Below are positions 10,341-19,279 of a stretch of 38,032 nucleotides of DNA, in pieces. Source of the stretch: Longimicrobiales bacterium (GTDB lineage Bacteria; Gemmatimonadota; Gemmatimonadetes; Longimicrobiales; Gaopeijiaceae). The translations under genes and the position numbers were made by a program. The DNA is taken from positions 1 through 38,032 of the forward strand of contig JANQLR010000059.1 of assembly GCA_028280525.1 (NCBI GenBank), in the 5' to 3' direction. Under the pieces are notes generated by a model, which did no database searches, had not been told where the DNA came from, and saw only the letters and a program-made list of their open reading frames with translations. Every line of letters begins with the position of its first letter. Within the stretch, counting starts at the first letter, position 1.

Positions 10341-10679
10341 TCAGGCCGCCTCGGCCCGGCTCCCCGAGAGCATCACCAGCTCCTGCACGTGGATCTCGAC
10401 GGAGGGGATGGTGACGCCGTCGCGCTCCCAGCTGTCGTACTCGACACGCCCCTCCACGTAGAGGCGGTCGCCGGTCCGGATGTAGTCCTCGGCGAGCTGC
10501 GCCAGGGCGTTCCAGCAGACGAGACGATGCCACTCGGTCCGCTGCTCCTCGCCGCCGCTCACCTTGCGGTTCGTGGCCAGCGAGAAGTTCGCGACCCGCT
10601 TCCCCGTCTTCGTGTCCCGCACCTCCGGGTCGCGGCCGACGTTCCCGACGAGGATGATCTTGTTCACGCTGCGACTCAT
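10341..10679 (-). CDS. ssb: Short single-stranded DNA-binding protein lacking an acidic C-terminal tip
   Basis: 112 aa from ATG 10679: MSRSVNKIILVGNVGRDPEVRDTKTGKRVANFSLATNRK...EWHRLVCWNALAQLAEDYIRTGDRLYVEGRVEYDSWERDG; ends SGSRAEAA. Contained in a spurious longer ORF in the track. Confidence 0.93.
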   Translation of the reverse strand: MSRSVNKIILVGNVGRDPEVRDTKTGKRVANFSLATNRKVSGGEEQRTEWHRLVCWNALAQLAEDYIRTGDRLYVEGRVEYDSWERDGVTIPSVEIHVQELVMLSGSRAEAA

Positions 10680-10804
10680 GGGCTGGGCTCCTGCCAAGGG
10701 TGGGTCCGACGGTGCACGCCACCGCCGGTCGCACCGCACGATCGCACGCGGCTCGGGGCGACCCGATGGCGAGGGGGGACGACCACCCGCCTGGCGCGGC
10801 CGCG

Positions 10805-13585
10805 CTACCCCTTCGCGTCGTACCAGCTCGTCCCGACGCCCCACTCCGCCACGACCGGCACCTCCAGCTTCACCGCCCCCTCCATCCGCTCGACCACCAC
10901 GTCGGCCACGGCGTTCACCTCCGACTCGGGGAGTTCGAAGAGGAGTTCGTCGTGCACCTGCAGGAGCATGACGGCGTGGGTGTCGGCCTCGGCCAGAGCG
11001 GCGTCGACGTCCAGCATGGCCTGCTTGATCATGTCGGCGGCCGTCCCCTGGATCGGGGTGTTCTGCGCGATGCGCTCGCCGAAGGCGCGGACGTTCCAGT
11101 TCCCGCTCTTCAGCTCCGGCACGTAGCGACGACGGCCGAGGAGCGTCTCCACGTAGCCGTCCGTCTTCGCCTTCTCGACCTGCGCATCGAGGAAGGTCCG
11201 CACCCCGGCGAAGCGCTCGAAGTACTGATCGATGAAGGCCTGCGCCTCGTCGCGCGCGATCCCGAGCTGGCGCGCCAGGGAGAAGGCGCCCTGCCCGTAG
11301 AGCGTCGCGAAGTTGATCGTCTTCGCGCGGGCGCGCATGTCGGCGGTGACGTCCTCGATCGCCACGTCGAAGATCACCGCGGCCGTCTGCCGATGGACGT
11401 CGATCCGGTTCCGGAAGGCGTGGACGAACGCCTCGTCTCCCGAGAAGTGGGCGAGTACGCGGAGTTCGATCTGCGAGTAGTCGGCCCCGAGCAGAACGTG
11501 GCCCTCGCGCGCGACGAAGCCCTTTCGGATCTCGCGCCCGAGCGCGGTCCGAATCGGGATGTTCTGGAGATTCGGCTCGCTCGAGCTGAGCCGGCCCGTC
11601 GCAGCAACCGTCTGGTTGAAGGAGGTGTGGATCCGGCCCGTCTCCGGATGGACGAGCTTCGGCAGGGCATCGACGTAGGTCGAGCGCAGCTTCTCGAGCT
11701 CGCGGAACTCCATCATGAGACGCGGGACCTCGTGCCCCATCGCGGCGAGTTCCTCCAGAACCGAGGCGTCGGTACTCGGACCGGTCTTCGTCTTCTTGAG
11801 GACGGGAAGGCCGAGGCGTTCGAAGAGGATCTCCCGCAGCTGGATCGGTGAGTTCAGGTTGAACTCCTCTCCCGCCGCCTTGTAGAGGTCCTCCCGCAGG
11901 TGGGCGAGTTCGCGGGTCAGCCGGTCGTGCATGGCCGCGAAGAAGTCTCCGTCGATCGCGATCCCGGCGCGCTCCATCCCGGCGAGGACGGGCACGAGCC
12001 GCATCTCCAGCTCCGCGTAGAGCTCGGTCAGCCCGGCGGCCTCCAACTCGTCGCGGAAGTGGAGGTGCAGTCGCTCGGCACAGTCGACCCGTTCGCACGC
12101 CCAGGCTCCCGCCGCCTCCAGCGACACCTCGGCGAAGGGGATGCGTTTCCGCCCCTTCCCCACCACCTCGTCGAGGGGCGTGGTGCGGAAGGTCAGGAGC
12201 GCCGTCGCCAGCTCGGGAAGGCCGTGCGAGCGCCGCCCCGGATCGAGGACGTACGAGGCGACCATCGTGTCGGCGAGCGGCCCCGCGACCTCGATCCCGT
12301 GCCGGCCGAGGAGGAGCAGGTCCCGCTTGAGGTCGTGCCCGGCGATCGGGAGCGCCGGGTCGGCGAGCGCATCGCGGAGGGGGCCGAGCTCCGTTGTGTC
12401 GGGCCCCGGGAGGTTCGGCACCTCGTCGCCGGAGTCGCCGAAGTCGAGCTCGAGCCCTCCGCCCCGGCGGTGTTCGAAGGGGAGGTAGAAGGCCCGACCG
12501 GACCCGACCGAGAGGGCGAGGCCCACGAGCCGCGCCCGCATCGCGTCCTCGGTGGATCCGACGGCGTGAATCGCCACGTGCCCATTCTCTCGCGCCGCCG
12601 CGATCACCCCGGGGAGACGAGCGGGATCGGTCAGGACTTCGTATTCGGCCTCCACCGCCGTCGGGCTCCGGACGGAGGCTTCGTCGAGTGCGGTGCCGGT
12701 GTACTTCTCGGCGAGGCGCCGGAACTCGAACTCCACGAAGACGTCGCGCAGCGCGGCGGAGTCCGGCTCCTGCACCCGGAGCGTCTCGAAGTCGATGTCC
12801 AGCTCGAGGTCGCGCATGATCGTCACGAGGCGTTTCGACATCCGCACGTCCTCGACGTGGTCCGTCATCGCCTCTCGCGCGCGCTTCCCCTTGAGCGTCG
12901 GCCCCGCCTCGATCAGCGCCTCCAGCGTGCCGTGCTCCTCCAGAAGCTTCAACGCCGTCTTCGGCCCGATCCCCGGCGCCCCGGGGACGTTGTCGGCGGA
13001 GTCGCCGATCAGGGCCAGGTAGTCGATCACCCCGGAGGGCGGGATGCCGAACTTCTCGTGCGCGTTCTCGACGCCCACCCACTCCGCGCTGACCCCGGTC
13101 GGGCCGCCCCGCCCCGGGTTCATCAGCGCGACGTCCTCGTCGATCAGCTGGTAGAAGTCCTTGTCGCCGGAGACGATCACCGACTCGATCCCCCGCTCCT
13201 TGGCGATGCGGGAGAGCGTCCCGATCACGTCGTCCGCCTCGTACCCCTCCAGCTCGACGACCGGGTCGTTGTACGCCTCGACCATCCGTCGAATCCCGGC
13301 CAGCGAGTCCCGGAGATCGTCCGGCATCTTCTCCCGCGTGGCCTTGTACTCGGGGTACATCTGGTCCCGGAAGGAGTCGCCCGCATCGAAGACGATCGCC
13401 AGGTAGTCCGGCTCGAACTCGTCCCGGAGCGCCTCCAGGAACTGCGCCATCCCGAAGGCGGCCGAGGTGTTCTCCCCCCTCGAGTTGGTCAGTGGTCGCT
13501 GGATGAAGGCGAAGTACGAGCGGTAGATGAGCGCGTACGCGTCGACGAGGAAGAGACGGGGGCGGGTCTTGGGAGGGATCTGCAC
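10805..13585 (-). CDS. polA: DNA polymerase I
   Basis: 926 aa; 5'-3' exonuclease (LALIGDSADNVPGAPGIGPKTA), degenerate 3'-5' exo domain, polymerase motifs DYSQIELRVLAHFSGD, RAKTINFATLYGQGAFSLARQL, LLQVHDELLFE. Confidence 0.97.
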   Translation of the reverse strand: MQIPPKTRPRLFLVDAYALIYRSYFAFIQRPLTNSRGENTSAAFGMAQFLEALRDEFEPDYLAIVFDAGDSFRDQMYPEYKATREKMPDDLRDSLAGIRRMVEAYNDPVVELEGYEADDVIGTLSRIAKERGIESVIVSGDKDFYQLIDEDVALMNPGRGGPTGVSAEWVGVENAHEKFGIPPSGVIDYLALIGDSADNVPGAPGIGPKTALKLLEEHGTLEALIEAGPTLKGKRAREAMTDHVEDVRMSKRLVTIMRDLELDIDFETLRVQEPDSAALRDVFVEFEFRRLAEKYTGTALDEASVRSPTAVEAEYEVLTDPARLPGVIAAARENGHVAIHAVGSTEDAMRARLVGLALSVGSGRAFYLPFEHRRGGGLELDFGDSGDEVPNLPGPDTTELGPLRDALADPALPIAGHDLKRDLLLLGRHGIEVAGPLADTMVASYVLDPGRRSHGLPELATALLTFRTTPLDEVVGKGRKRIPFAEVSLEAAGAWACERVDCAERLHLHFRDELEAAGLTELYAELEMRLVPVLAGMERAGIAIDGDFFAAMHDRLTRELAHLREDLYKAAGEEFNLNSPIQLREILFERLGLPVLKKTKTGPSTDASVLEELAAMGHEVPRLMMEFRELEKLRSTYVDALPKLVHPETGRIHTSFNQTVAATGRLSSSEPNLQNIPIRTALGREIRKGFVAREGHVLLGADYSQIELRVLAHFSGDEAFVHAFRNRIDVHRQTAAVIFDVAIEDVTADMRARAKTINFATLYGQGAFSLARQLGIARDEAQAFIDQYFERFAGVRTFLDAQVEKAKTDGYVETLLGRRRYVPELKSGNWNVRAFGERIAQNTPIQGTAADMIKQAMLDVDAALAEADTHAVMLLQVHDELLFELPESEVNAVADVVVERMEGAVKLEVPVVAEWGVGTSWYDAKG

Positions 13586-13696
13586 GGCGGGTCGGTCGGA
13601 GGGGCCGATGTGTCCGGGTGGGCCCGGGGCGGCCTCAAGCTAGTGTGATGTCGCGGACGTCCGGTAGCCACCGAGGAGTGGGGCTGGGCGGACCCC

Positions 13697-13734
13697 AAAA
13701 AAGAAAGGCGCCCCGTGCCGAGCACGAGGCGCCT
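13697..13734 (-). terminator. Rho-independent terminator of csp
   Basis: On minus strand AGGCGCC-t-CGTGC-tcg-GCACG-g-GGCGCCT followed by TTCTTTTTT. Confidence 0.92.
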
Positions 13735-13756
13735 CGAGAACAGCGGGCGGTTCTCG

Positions 13757-13957
13757 CTAGGCCCGAATCACGTTGCTCGCCTGGGGTCCACGATCCGTCT
13801 CCAGGAGTTCGAACTCGACCTCCTCACCCTGCTCCAACGTTCGGAAGCCATCGCCAGAGATCGCCGAGAAGTGGACGAAGACATCGGTGCCGGCGTCATT
13901 CTGGATGAAGCCGTACCCTTTGGCGTCATTGAACCACTTCACGGTACCCTTGGACAT
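13757..13957 (-). CDS. Cold-shock domain protein (CspA family)
   Basis: [69 protein letters not shown]-1 KGYGFI and RNP-2 VFVHF; AGGAGG RBS upstream. The longer track ORF start (14107) is rejected. Confidence 0.96.
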   Translation of the reverse strand: MSKGTVKWFNDAKGYGFIQNDAGTDVFVHFSAISGDGFRTLEQGEEVEFELLETDRGPQASNVIRA

Positions 13958-14158
13958 TGGCGCTGCCTCCTGCTGGGGAATCAAACACGGCCACTCGGCC
14001 GGTTCATGCACCATGCCCGATCCGCGAAGTGCACGGCAAGGAAAACGTGCCGGGGCGGCGGGGGCGGTCCGGAGGTACTCGGCCGCAAATGGCCGGGGTA
14101 CGGGCACTTCGAGGAGGCGAGGCGCCCGCAGGGTGAGCGGTGCGGCTGGCGACGGTCG

Positions 14159-16549
14159 CTACTCGAGGACCGCCCGGTCCCCGTAGATCGCCCGGTAGAT
14201 CGCGAGGTTGCGCGTGATGTTCTTCACGTAGCCGCGCGTTTCCGAGAAGGGGATGCGCTCGGTGAAGCGGTCGAGTTCATCGATCTCCGGGAAGCTCTTC
14301 CACCGGTTCGCACGGGTCGGTCCGGCGTTGTAGGCGGAGAGGACGAGGGGGAGCTCCGGACCGAAGCGATCGAGCATGTCGACCAGGAACTTCGCGCCGA
14401 GGTGGAGGTTGACCTCCGCCGTCTCGAGGGAGGCCGGAGAGAAGTTGCGAGGACCCACCGAACGGGCGACCTCGCGCCCCGTCGCCGGCATCACCTGCAT
14501 GAGGCCCAAGGCGCCGGCGCTCGACTCGATGTCCTCCACGAAGGCGGACTCCTGGCGAATCAGTGCGCCCACCAGAATCGGGTCGAGACCCCACTCGGCT
14601 GCCTCCCGCTCGATCATCTCCCGGAAGGGGAAGGGGTAGACGACGCGGAGAAGTGCGTCCGTCCACGGCTCGCCCTGGCGACGGAGCGCCCACCCCATGT
14701 TGATCCCGTCGATCGTCCGGCCGAGCTCGTTGAGGGCGTGCGCGAGGGCGAGTCGATCCTCGCGACTCCCCCTGGCCTCGGTCTCGTCCACGAGCCGGTC
14801 GACCGCCCGATCCGCCACCGCGTCGAACCCCGCCGCGTCGAGGAGCTCGATCTCCCGGACCCGGGTCTCGAGCGGGGCCTGCAGCTCGACGCTGCCGTCG
14901 GGGAGTTCGGGGATCTGGAAGGACTCCCCGAGCAGCTCGCCGGTCATCACGGTGTAGTAGGCGAAGGGCTCCTCGCGGCGAAGCCGGTCGAGGAGGGGAC
15001 GCGCCTCCTCCCCTCGCCCCAGGTCGAAGCGGGTGCGGGCCGCCCAGTAGCTCGCCTCCTCCCACCGGCGACCACCGGGGAACTGATCCAGGTAGCGGGA
15101 GAAGACGCGCTCGGCGTCCTCCACATTCCCCCGCGTCAGGTGAATCTGGCCCGAGCGCATCCGGGCGAGCCCCGCCTGCGACCGATTCGGCGCCATCCGC
15201 ACGACCTGATCGTACAGCTCGAGAGCGCGGTCCCACTCGCGGCGATCGTGGGCGCGGTCCGCGCGCAGGAAGACGACCTGAGCCGCCTGATCGGTGTCGG
15301 GATACCGCTCGATCAGCCAGCGACGGAGGGTCGCCTCGCGGGAGGTCTCCCCCTGCCGCCGGCGCAGCCCCGCCCACAGCTCCAGGACGCGCGCGCCGAT
15401 CGCCGGGTCGGGGTGCTCGTCCAGAGCTCGGTACTCCTCGATCGCGGCCTCCACCCGCGAGCGGACGGTCGAGGCGAGGCGCGCCCGCTCGACCCGGACC
15501 GAGGCGTCCGGCTCCTCGCCAGCCGCGGTCGAGAGCTCCACGTGCCGATCGTACGCGGCGAGGGCCCGGCGTCCGTCTCCCAGGCGGTCCAGGGAGCGAC
15601 CGAGTCGACGCGCTTCGTCGGCGTCCGGCTCGGTATGGTCGAAGAGCGGCCGTGCGGAGCGCATCCCCGGACCGGAGAGCGGGGCGGTCTCCCAGGCGCG
15701 TCGCCACCGATCGAGCGCGAGCGCGGTGTCACCCCGCGCGAACGCGAGATCGCCGAGCGCTTCGAAGGAGAGCGCCACCCTCACGTCGGAGGTGACCTCG
15801 GTGGAGAGCCGCAGATAGCTCTCCTCGGCCTGCGCGCTATCCCCGGCCGCGAGCGCCGCAACGGCCTCGGCCCGCCAGAGTCGGGAACGCTCCCCCGGAT
15901 CGGCGAGGCGACCGAGTGCCTCGCGGACGAAGGCGGTGTCTCCCTCCTCGATCGGCCCGTCGATCACGGAAACGAGGATCGCCGTGGAGAGGAGCGGGTG
16001 GTCGGAGAGCTCGTCGACCTGCTCGAGACCCGAGGATCGCTCCCCGGTGTCGAGGAGGAGTCGGGCGAGGCGCGCCCGAACGACCTCCACCGCCTCGAGC
16101 CCCTCGGCACCCCCGGCCCGCAGGGCGAGCGCGCTGCGCCACGCGTCGATCGCCTCGGCGCCGCGGTCGAGCTCCTCGAGGGCCCGCGCCCGCAGCTCCG
16201 TCGCGATCGCGTCCCCCTCGGCCCACGCGGCGCCGTCCAGAAGGTCGACGACCCCGGCCCAGTTCCGGTACCCGGCCTCGGCGCGCAGGTGGAGGAGCCG
16301 TCCCTCGTCGTCGAGCGCCCCGTCCCGCTCAACCGCCCGGAGGATCTCCGAGGCGTGGAAGTACCGGCCCACCTCGATCTCGGCGCGAGCGGAGTCGACC
16401 CTCGGATCGCGGGATATCTCGCCGCCGAGGGTGGTGTTCGACGCCGAGGTCCACGCCGCCAGCAGGGGCAGGGCGGCGACCCCGAAGAGGAGGACGGCTC
16501 GAACGGGGCGACGGGCGGCATGCGGCATGCGGTCGATCGAGGCGGGCAT
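14159..16549 (-). CDS. slt: Soluble lytic murein transglycosylase (SLT domain, TPR-rich N-terminus)
   Basis: 796 aa; catalytic domain VGALIRQESAFVEDIESSAGALGLMQVMPATG...LVLSAYNAGPTRANRW...ETRGYVKNITRNLAIY. Confidence 0.93.
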   Translation of the reverse strand: MPASIDRMPHAARRPVRAVLLFGVAALPLLAAWTSASNTTLGGEISRDPRVDSARAEIEVGRYFHASEILRAVERDGALDDEGRLLHLRAEAGYRNWAGVVDLLDGAAWAEGDAIATELRARALEELDRGAEAIDAWRSALALRAGGAEGLEAVEVVRARLARLLLDTGERSSGLEQVDELSDHPLLSTAILVSVIDGPIEEGDTAFVREALGRLADPGERSRLWRAEAVAALAAGDSAQAEESYLRLSTEVTSDVRVALSFEALGDLAFARGDTALALDRWRRAWETAPLSGPGMRSARPLFDHTEPDADEARRLGRSLDRLGDGRRALAAYDRHVELSTAAGEEPDASVRVERARLASTVRSRVEAAIEEYRALDEHPDPAIGARVLELWAGLRRRQGETSREATLRRWLIERYPDTDQAAQVVFLRADRAHDRREWDRALELYDQVVRMAPNRSQAGLARMRSGQIHLTRGNVEDAERVFSRYLDQFPGGRRWEEASYWAARTRFDLGRGEEARPLLDRLRREEPFAYYTVMTGELLGESFQIPELPDGSVELQAPLETRVREIELLDAAGFDAVADRAVDRLVDETEARGSREDRLALAHALNELGRTIDGINMGWALRRQGEPWTDALLRVVYPFPFREMIEREAAEWGLDPILVGALIRQESAFVEDIESSAGALGLMQVMPATGREVARSVGPRNFSPASLETAEVNLHLGAKFLVDMLDRFGPELPLVLSAYNAGPTRANRWKSFPEIDELDRFTERIPFSETRGYVKNITRNLAIYRAIYGDRAVLE

Positions 16550-16677
16550 GCGGTGGAGTGAAGTGGGTGGGCGGCAGCGCGTGTCGAGGGTGGCGTCCCC
16601 CGAGGCGCAGTGGAGTCTAATCCCGAACCCGCGGGCTACGACAGGGGATCCGGCGCGGGCTCCCGCCCGGAAACGAA

Positions 16678-16710
16678 AGGAGGCCGCCCGGTCATCCCGG
16701 ACGGCCTCCT
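16678..16710 (-). terminator. Rho-independent terminator downstream of exbB
   Basis: AGGAGGCCG...CGGCCTCCT stem with inner CCGG/CCGG, followed on the minus strand by TTCGTTT. Confidence 0.75.
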
Positions 16711-16756
16711 CGGCTCGTGCGAACTCCGGCGAATCACGCCGGACGGGGAGTCCCCG

Positions 16757-17452
16757 TCAGGCCGCCGAGCTCATGTTGTGGAGCGTGTCGATCATCTTCT
16801 GCGCCGACTCCTCCATGTCGATGACGAGCGAGTCGATCCGCGACACGAAGTAGTTGTGGGCGATCGACACCGGGATCGCGATCACGAGTCCGGCGGCGGT
16901 CGTCAGGAGCGCCACCTTGATCCCGCCCGCAACCAGCGTCGCCTCCACCTCACCGGCGGCCTCGATCGACTGGAAGGCGATGATCATCCCGATCACCGTC
17001 CCGAGGAAGCCGAGGAGCGGCGCGACGTTCATGAGCGTGGAGAGGATCACCAGCCCCTTCTCGAGTCGGCTGAGCTCGATCAGGCCCTGGTTCTCGATCG
17101 CCTTCATCACGCGGTCGGTGCCCTCGTCGTGACGCTCGAGACCGGCGTAGAGGATCTTCGCGGCCGGAGCGTTCGAGTCGCGGGTCGCGTCGAGGGCCTC
17201 GCGGAGACGGTTCTCGTTGAGGAGCTCGTCGACCTCGCGAAGGATCTTCTTCGTCTTGGAGCTCTTCCCCTGCAGGTCGATGAACTTCCAGATGATGACG
17301 ATGATCCCGAGGATCAGGCAGAGCGAGAGGGGCCACTTCATGAACCCGGTGTCGATCCAGACCTGCTCCATCTGCTGCGAGAGGGTCAGATCGGGGGAGT
17401 CCATCCCCGGGATCTGAAGCAGGGCGCTGTACAGTTGGGTCACACCGGTCAC
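16757..17452 (-). CDS. MotA/TolQ/ExbB proton-channel family protein
   Basis: 231 aa; ...LSTLMNVAPLLGFLGTVIGMIIAFQSIEAAGEVEATLVAGGIKVALLTTAAGLVIAIPVSIAHNYF, diagnostic ExbB/TolQ signature. Confidence 0.93.
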   Translation of the reverse strand: MTGVTQLYSALLQIPGMDSPDLTLSQQMEQVWIDTGFMKWPLSLCLILGIIVIIWKFIDLQGKSSKTKKILREVDELLNENRLREALDATRDSNAPAAKILYAGLERHDEGTDRVMKAIENQGLIELSRLEKGLVILSTLMNVAPLLGFLGTVIGMIIAFQSIEAAGEVEATLVAGGIKVALLTTAAGLVIAIPVSIAHNYFVSRIDSLVIDMEESAQKMIDTLHNMSSAA

Positions 17453-17481
17453 GAAGACCTCCAGCCGAAGGGAAGTGAACT

Positions 17482-17519
17482 TCTGTTTGCGTCGCTCAGG
17501 GGCGACAAAATCTGTTTGC
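17482..17519 (-). promoter_or_regulatory. Direct repeats flanking a hairpin in the exbB leader
   Basis: Minus strand GCAAACAGA-TTTT-GTCGC-CCCTGA-GCGAC-GCAAACAGA: two identical 9-mers around a perfect 5-bp stem. Confidence 0.45.
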
Positions 17520-17538
17520 CCCGGATTGGGAGAGGCGC

Positions 17539-17568
17539 ATTATGGCGGGCGTCTCGACGGAGTGTCAA
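17539..17568 (-). promoter_or_regulatory. Putative sigma70-type promoter for exbB
   Basis: Minus strand TTGACA (17568-17563), 18-nt spacer, CATAAT (17544-17539). Confidence 0.65.
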
Positions 17569-17596
17569 CCCCTTCCAGACGGGGGTGAACAACCCT

Positions 17597-19279
17597 TTAC
17601 ACAGCCGAAATCCACCCCCCTCCGCTCCCTCCGAAGTCCGGCTCCGCGGCCACCAGGGCTCGCGTCGCGGCGTGGCTTCCACCCGCCAGGACCTCGGATG
17701 TTTCTCCGGACTCCACCACCCTTCCCCGGTCGAGGACCACGACGCGGTCCGCGACCCGCGCGACCCGCGACAGATCGTGCGCGATGAACACATACGTGAG
17801 TCCGCGTGATCCTTTCAGTCCGTCGATCAGATCGAGGATGGCCGAGGCGGCCACGGGGTCGAGGGAGGTGATCGGCTCGTCGAGGATGAGGAGGCGGGGA
17901 CGGACCGCGAGGGCCCGGGCCAGCGCGACCCGCTGACGCTCCCCTCCGCTCAGCTCGTGCGGGTATCTCGCGGCGAGGTCGACGGGGAGGTGTACCGACT
18001 CGAGCAGCTCCCGAAGCTCGTCGTCGGGATGTCCATGCAGGCGCAGCACTTCCCGGATCGCCGCGCCCACCCGGATTCGAGGACTCAGGGCGGCCGTGGA
18101 GTTCTGGAAGAGGAGCTGTAGACGGGCACGTACGCCCCGCGGATCCTCCCTCATCCAGCGGGCCAGAGCGGTCCCCTCGAGCTCGATCGAACCCCGGCTC
18201 CGCACGGCTCCGATCACCGCGCGAGCGAGCGTGCTCTTCCCCGATCCCGAGGCTCCGATCAGGGCAACGGTCTCCCCCGGGACGATCTCCAGATCCACCC
18301 CGTCGACCGCCCGGACGGGGCCGAAGTCGACGGTCACATCGCGGAGTCGAAGGAGCGGGGAGGAGGGGGGCGGCGGCGACGCCGGGACGGCGGGGCCATC
18401 GGAGGCGGCGACGCCGGTCGGAGGCGCCGTCGCGGGCGAGCTCGAGCCGGCGCCCGACTCGGGAGAACCGCCGCGCGAGTTGGAGGGCGCTCCGCCCGAT
18501 CCTCGGTGCGCCTGCAGAAGTGCCCGGGTGGCCGGCGACACGCGCGATCGGGGCGTCCCCCGATCCCGCCGCAGATCGTCGACCACTCGACCCCGCTCGA
18601 GGACCACCGCACGCTCCGTCCAGCTCTCCGCCAACGGCAGGTCGTGGGTCACGAAGAGGACCCCGGCGCCCCTCGACTCCGAGAGGGAGAGGAGCAGATC
18701 GACGATCCTGCGCTCCACCGGACGATCGAGCGACGTGGTCGCCTCGTCGGCCACGAGCATCTCCGGCTCGCCGGCGAGGGCCAGGGCGATCGCGACCCGC
18801 TGGGCCATCCCCCCCGAGAGTTCGCCGGGGAGGAGGTTCGCCACCCTCCGCGGATTGTGAAGGCCGACCTCCTCCAGAAGGAGGAGCCCCCGCTCCCGCA
18901 GATCCGAAACGCCCGGGTGGTGCTCGCGCAGGACCTGGTTCAGCTGACGACCGACGCGCAGGACCGGATTCAGGCTCCCGTGCGGGTCCTGGAAGACGAA
19001 GCCGAGCCGCCGACCCCGCACCTGCCGCCGCCGCGACGCCGGCGCACCGACCATCTCGTCGCCCCCCACGCGCAGCGACCCCCGCACGCGAGGGGAGTCG
19101 GGGAGGAGTCCGCCGAGGGCGAGGGCGAGCGTCGACTTCCCCGAGCCGGACCGACCGACCAGGGCGATCCGCTCCCCGAAGCCCATCTCGAGAGTCACCC
19201 CGTCCAGCGCGGCCGAACCCGTCGAGCCCCCGCCAAAGGCGACGCTCAGCTCCCGCACGTCGATCCCCGCCCCGCTCAT
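17597..19279 (-). CDS. Peptide/nickel-type ABC transporter ATP-binding protein, DppD-DppF-like fusion
   Basis: 560 aa with two complete ABC cassettes: GRSGSGKSTLALALGG...LSGGMAQRVAIALALAGEPEMLVADEATTSLD and GASGSGKSTLARAVIGA...LSGGERQRVALARALAVRPRLLILDEPITSLD. Confidence 0.93.
   Translation of the reverse strand: MSGAGIDVRELSVAFGGGSTGSAALDGVTLEMGFGERIALVGRSGSGKSTLALALGGLLPDSPRVRGSLRVGGDEMVGAPASRRRQVRGRRLGFVFQDPHGSLNPVLRVGRQLNQVLREHHPGVSDLRERGLLLLEEVGLHNPRRVANLLPGELSGGMAQRVAIALALAGEPEMLVADEATTSLDRPVERRIVDLLLSLSESRGAGVLFVTHDLPLAESWTERAVVLERGRVVDDLRRDRGTPRSRVSPATRALLQAHRGSGGAPSNSRGGSPESGAGSSSPATAPPTGVAASDGPAVPASPPPPSSPLLRLRDVTVDFGPVRAVDGVDLEIVPGETVALIGASGSGKSTLARAVIGAVRSRGSIELEGTALARWMREDPRGVRARLQLLFQNSTAALSPRIRVGAAIREVLRLHGHPDDELRELLESVHLPVDLAARYPHELSGGERQRVALARALAVRPRLLILDEPITSLDPVAASAILDLIDGLKGSRGLTYVFIAHDLSRVARVADRVVVLDRGRVVESGETSEVLAGGSHAATRALVAAEPDFGGSGGGWISAV

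Noticed and set aside
10680-13082. 913-aa minus-strand ORF ending in SSB
   Set aside because: Out-of-frame read-through of polA fused to the true short SSB; SSB begins at 10679.
13715-16561. 948-aa plus-strand ORF
   Set aside because: Antisense to csp and slt; no domain features; shadow ORF.
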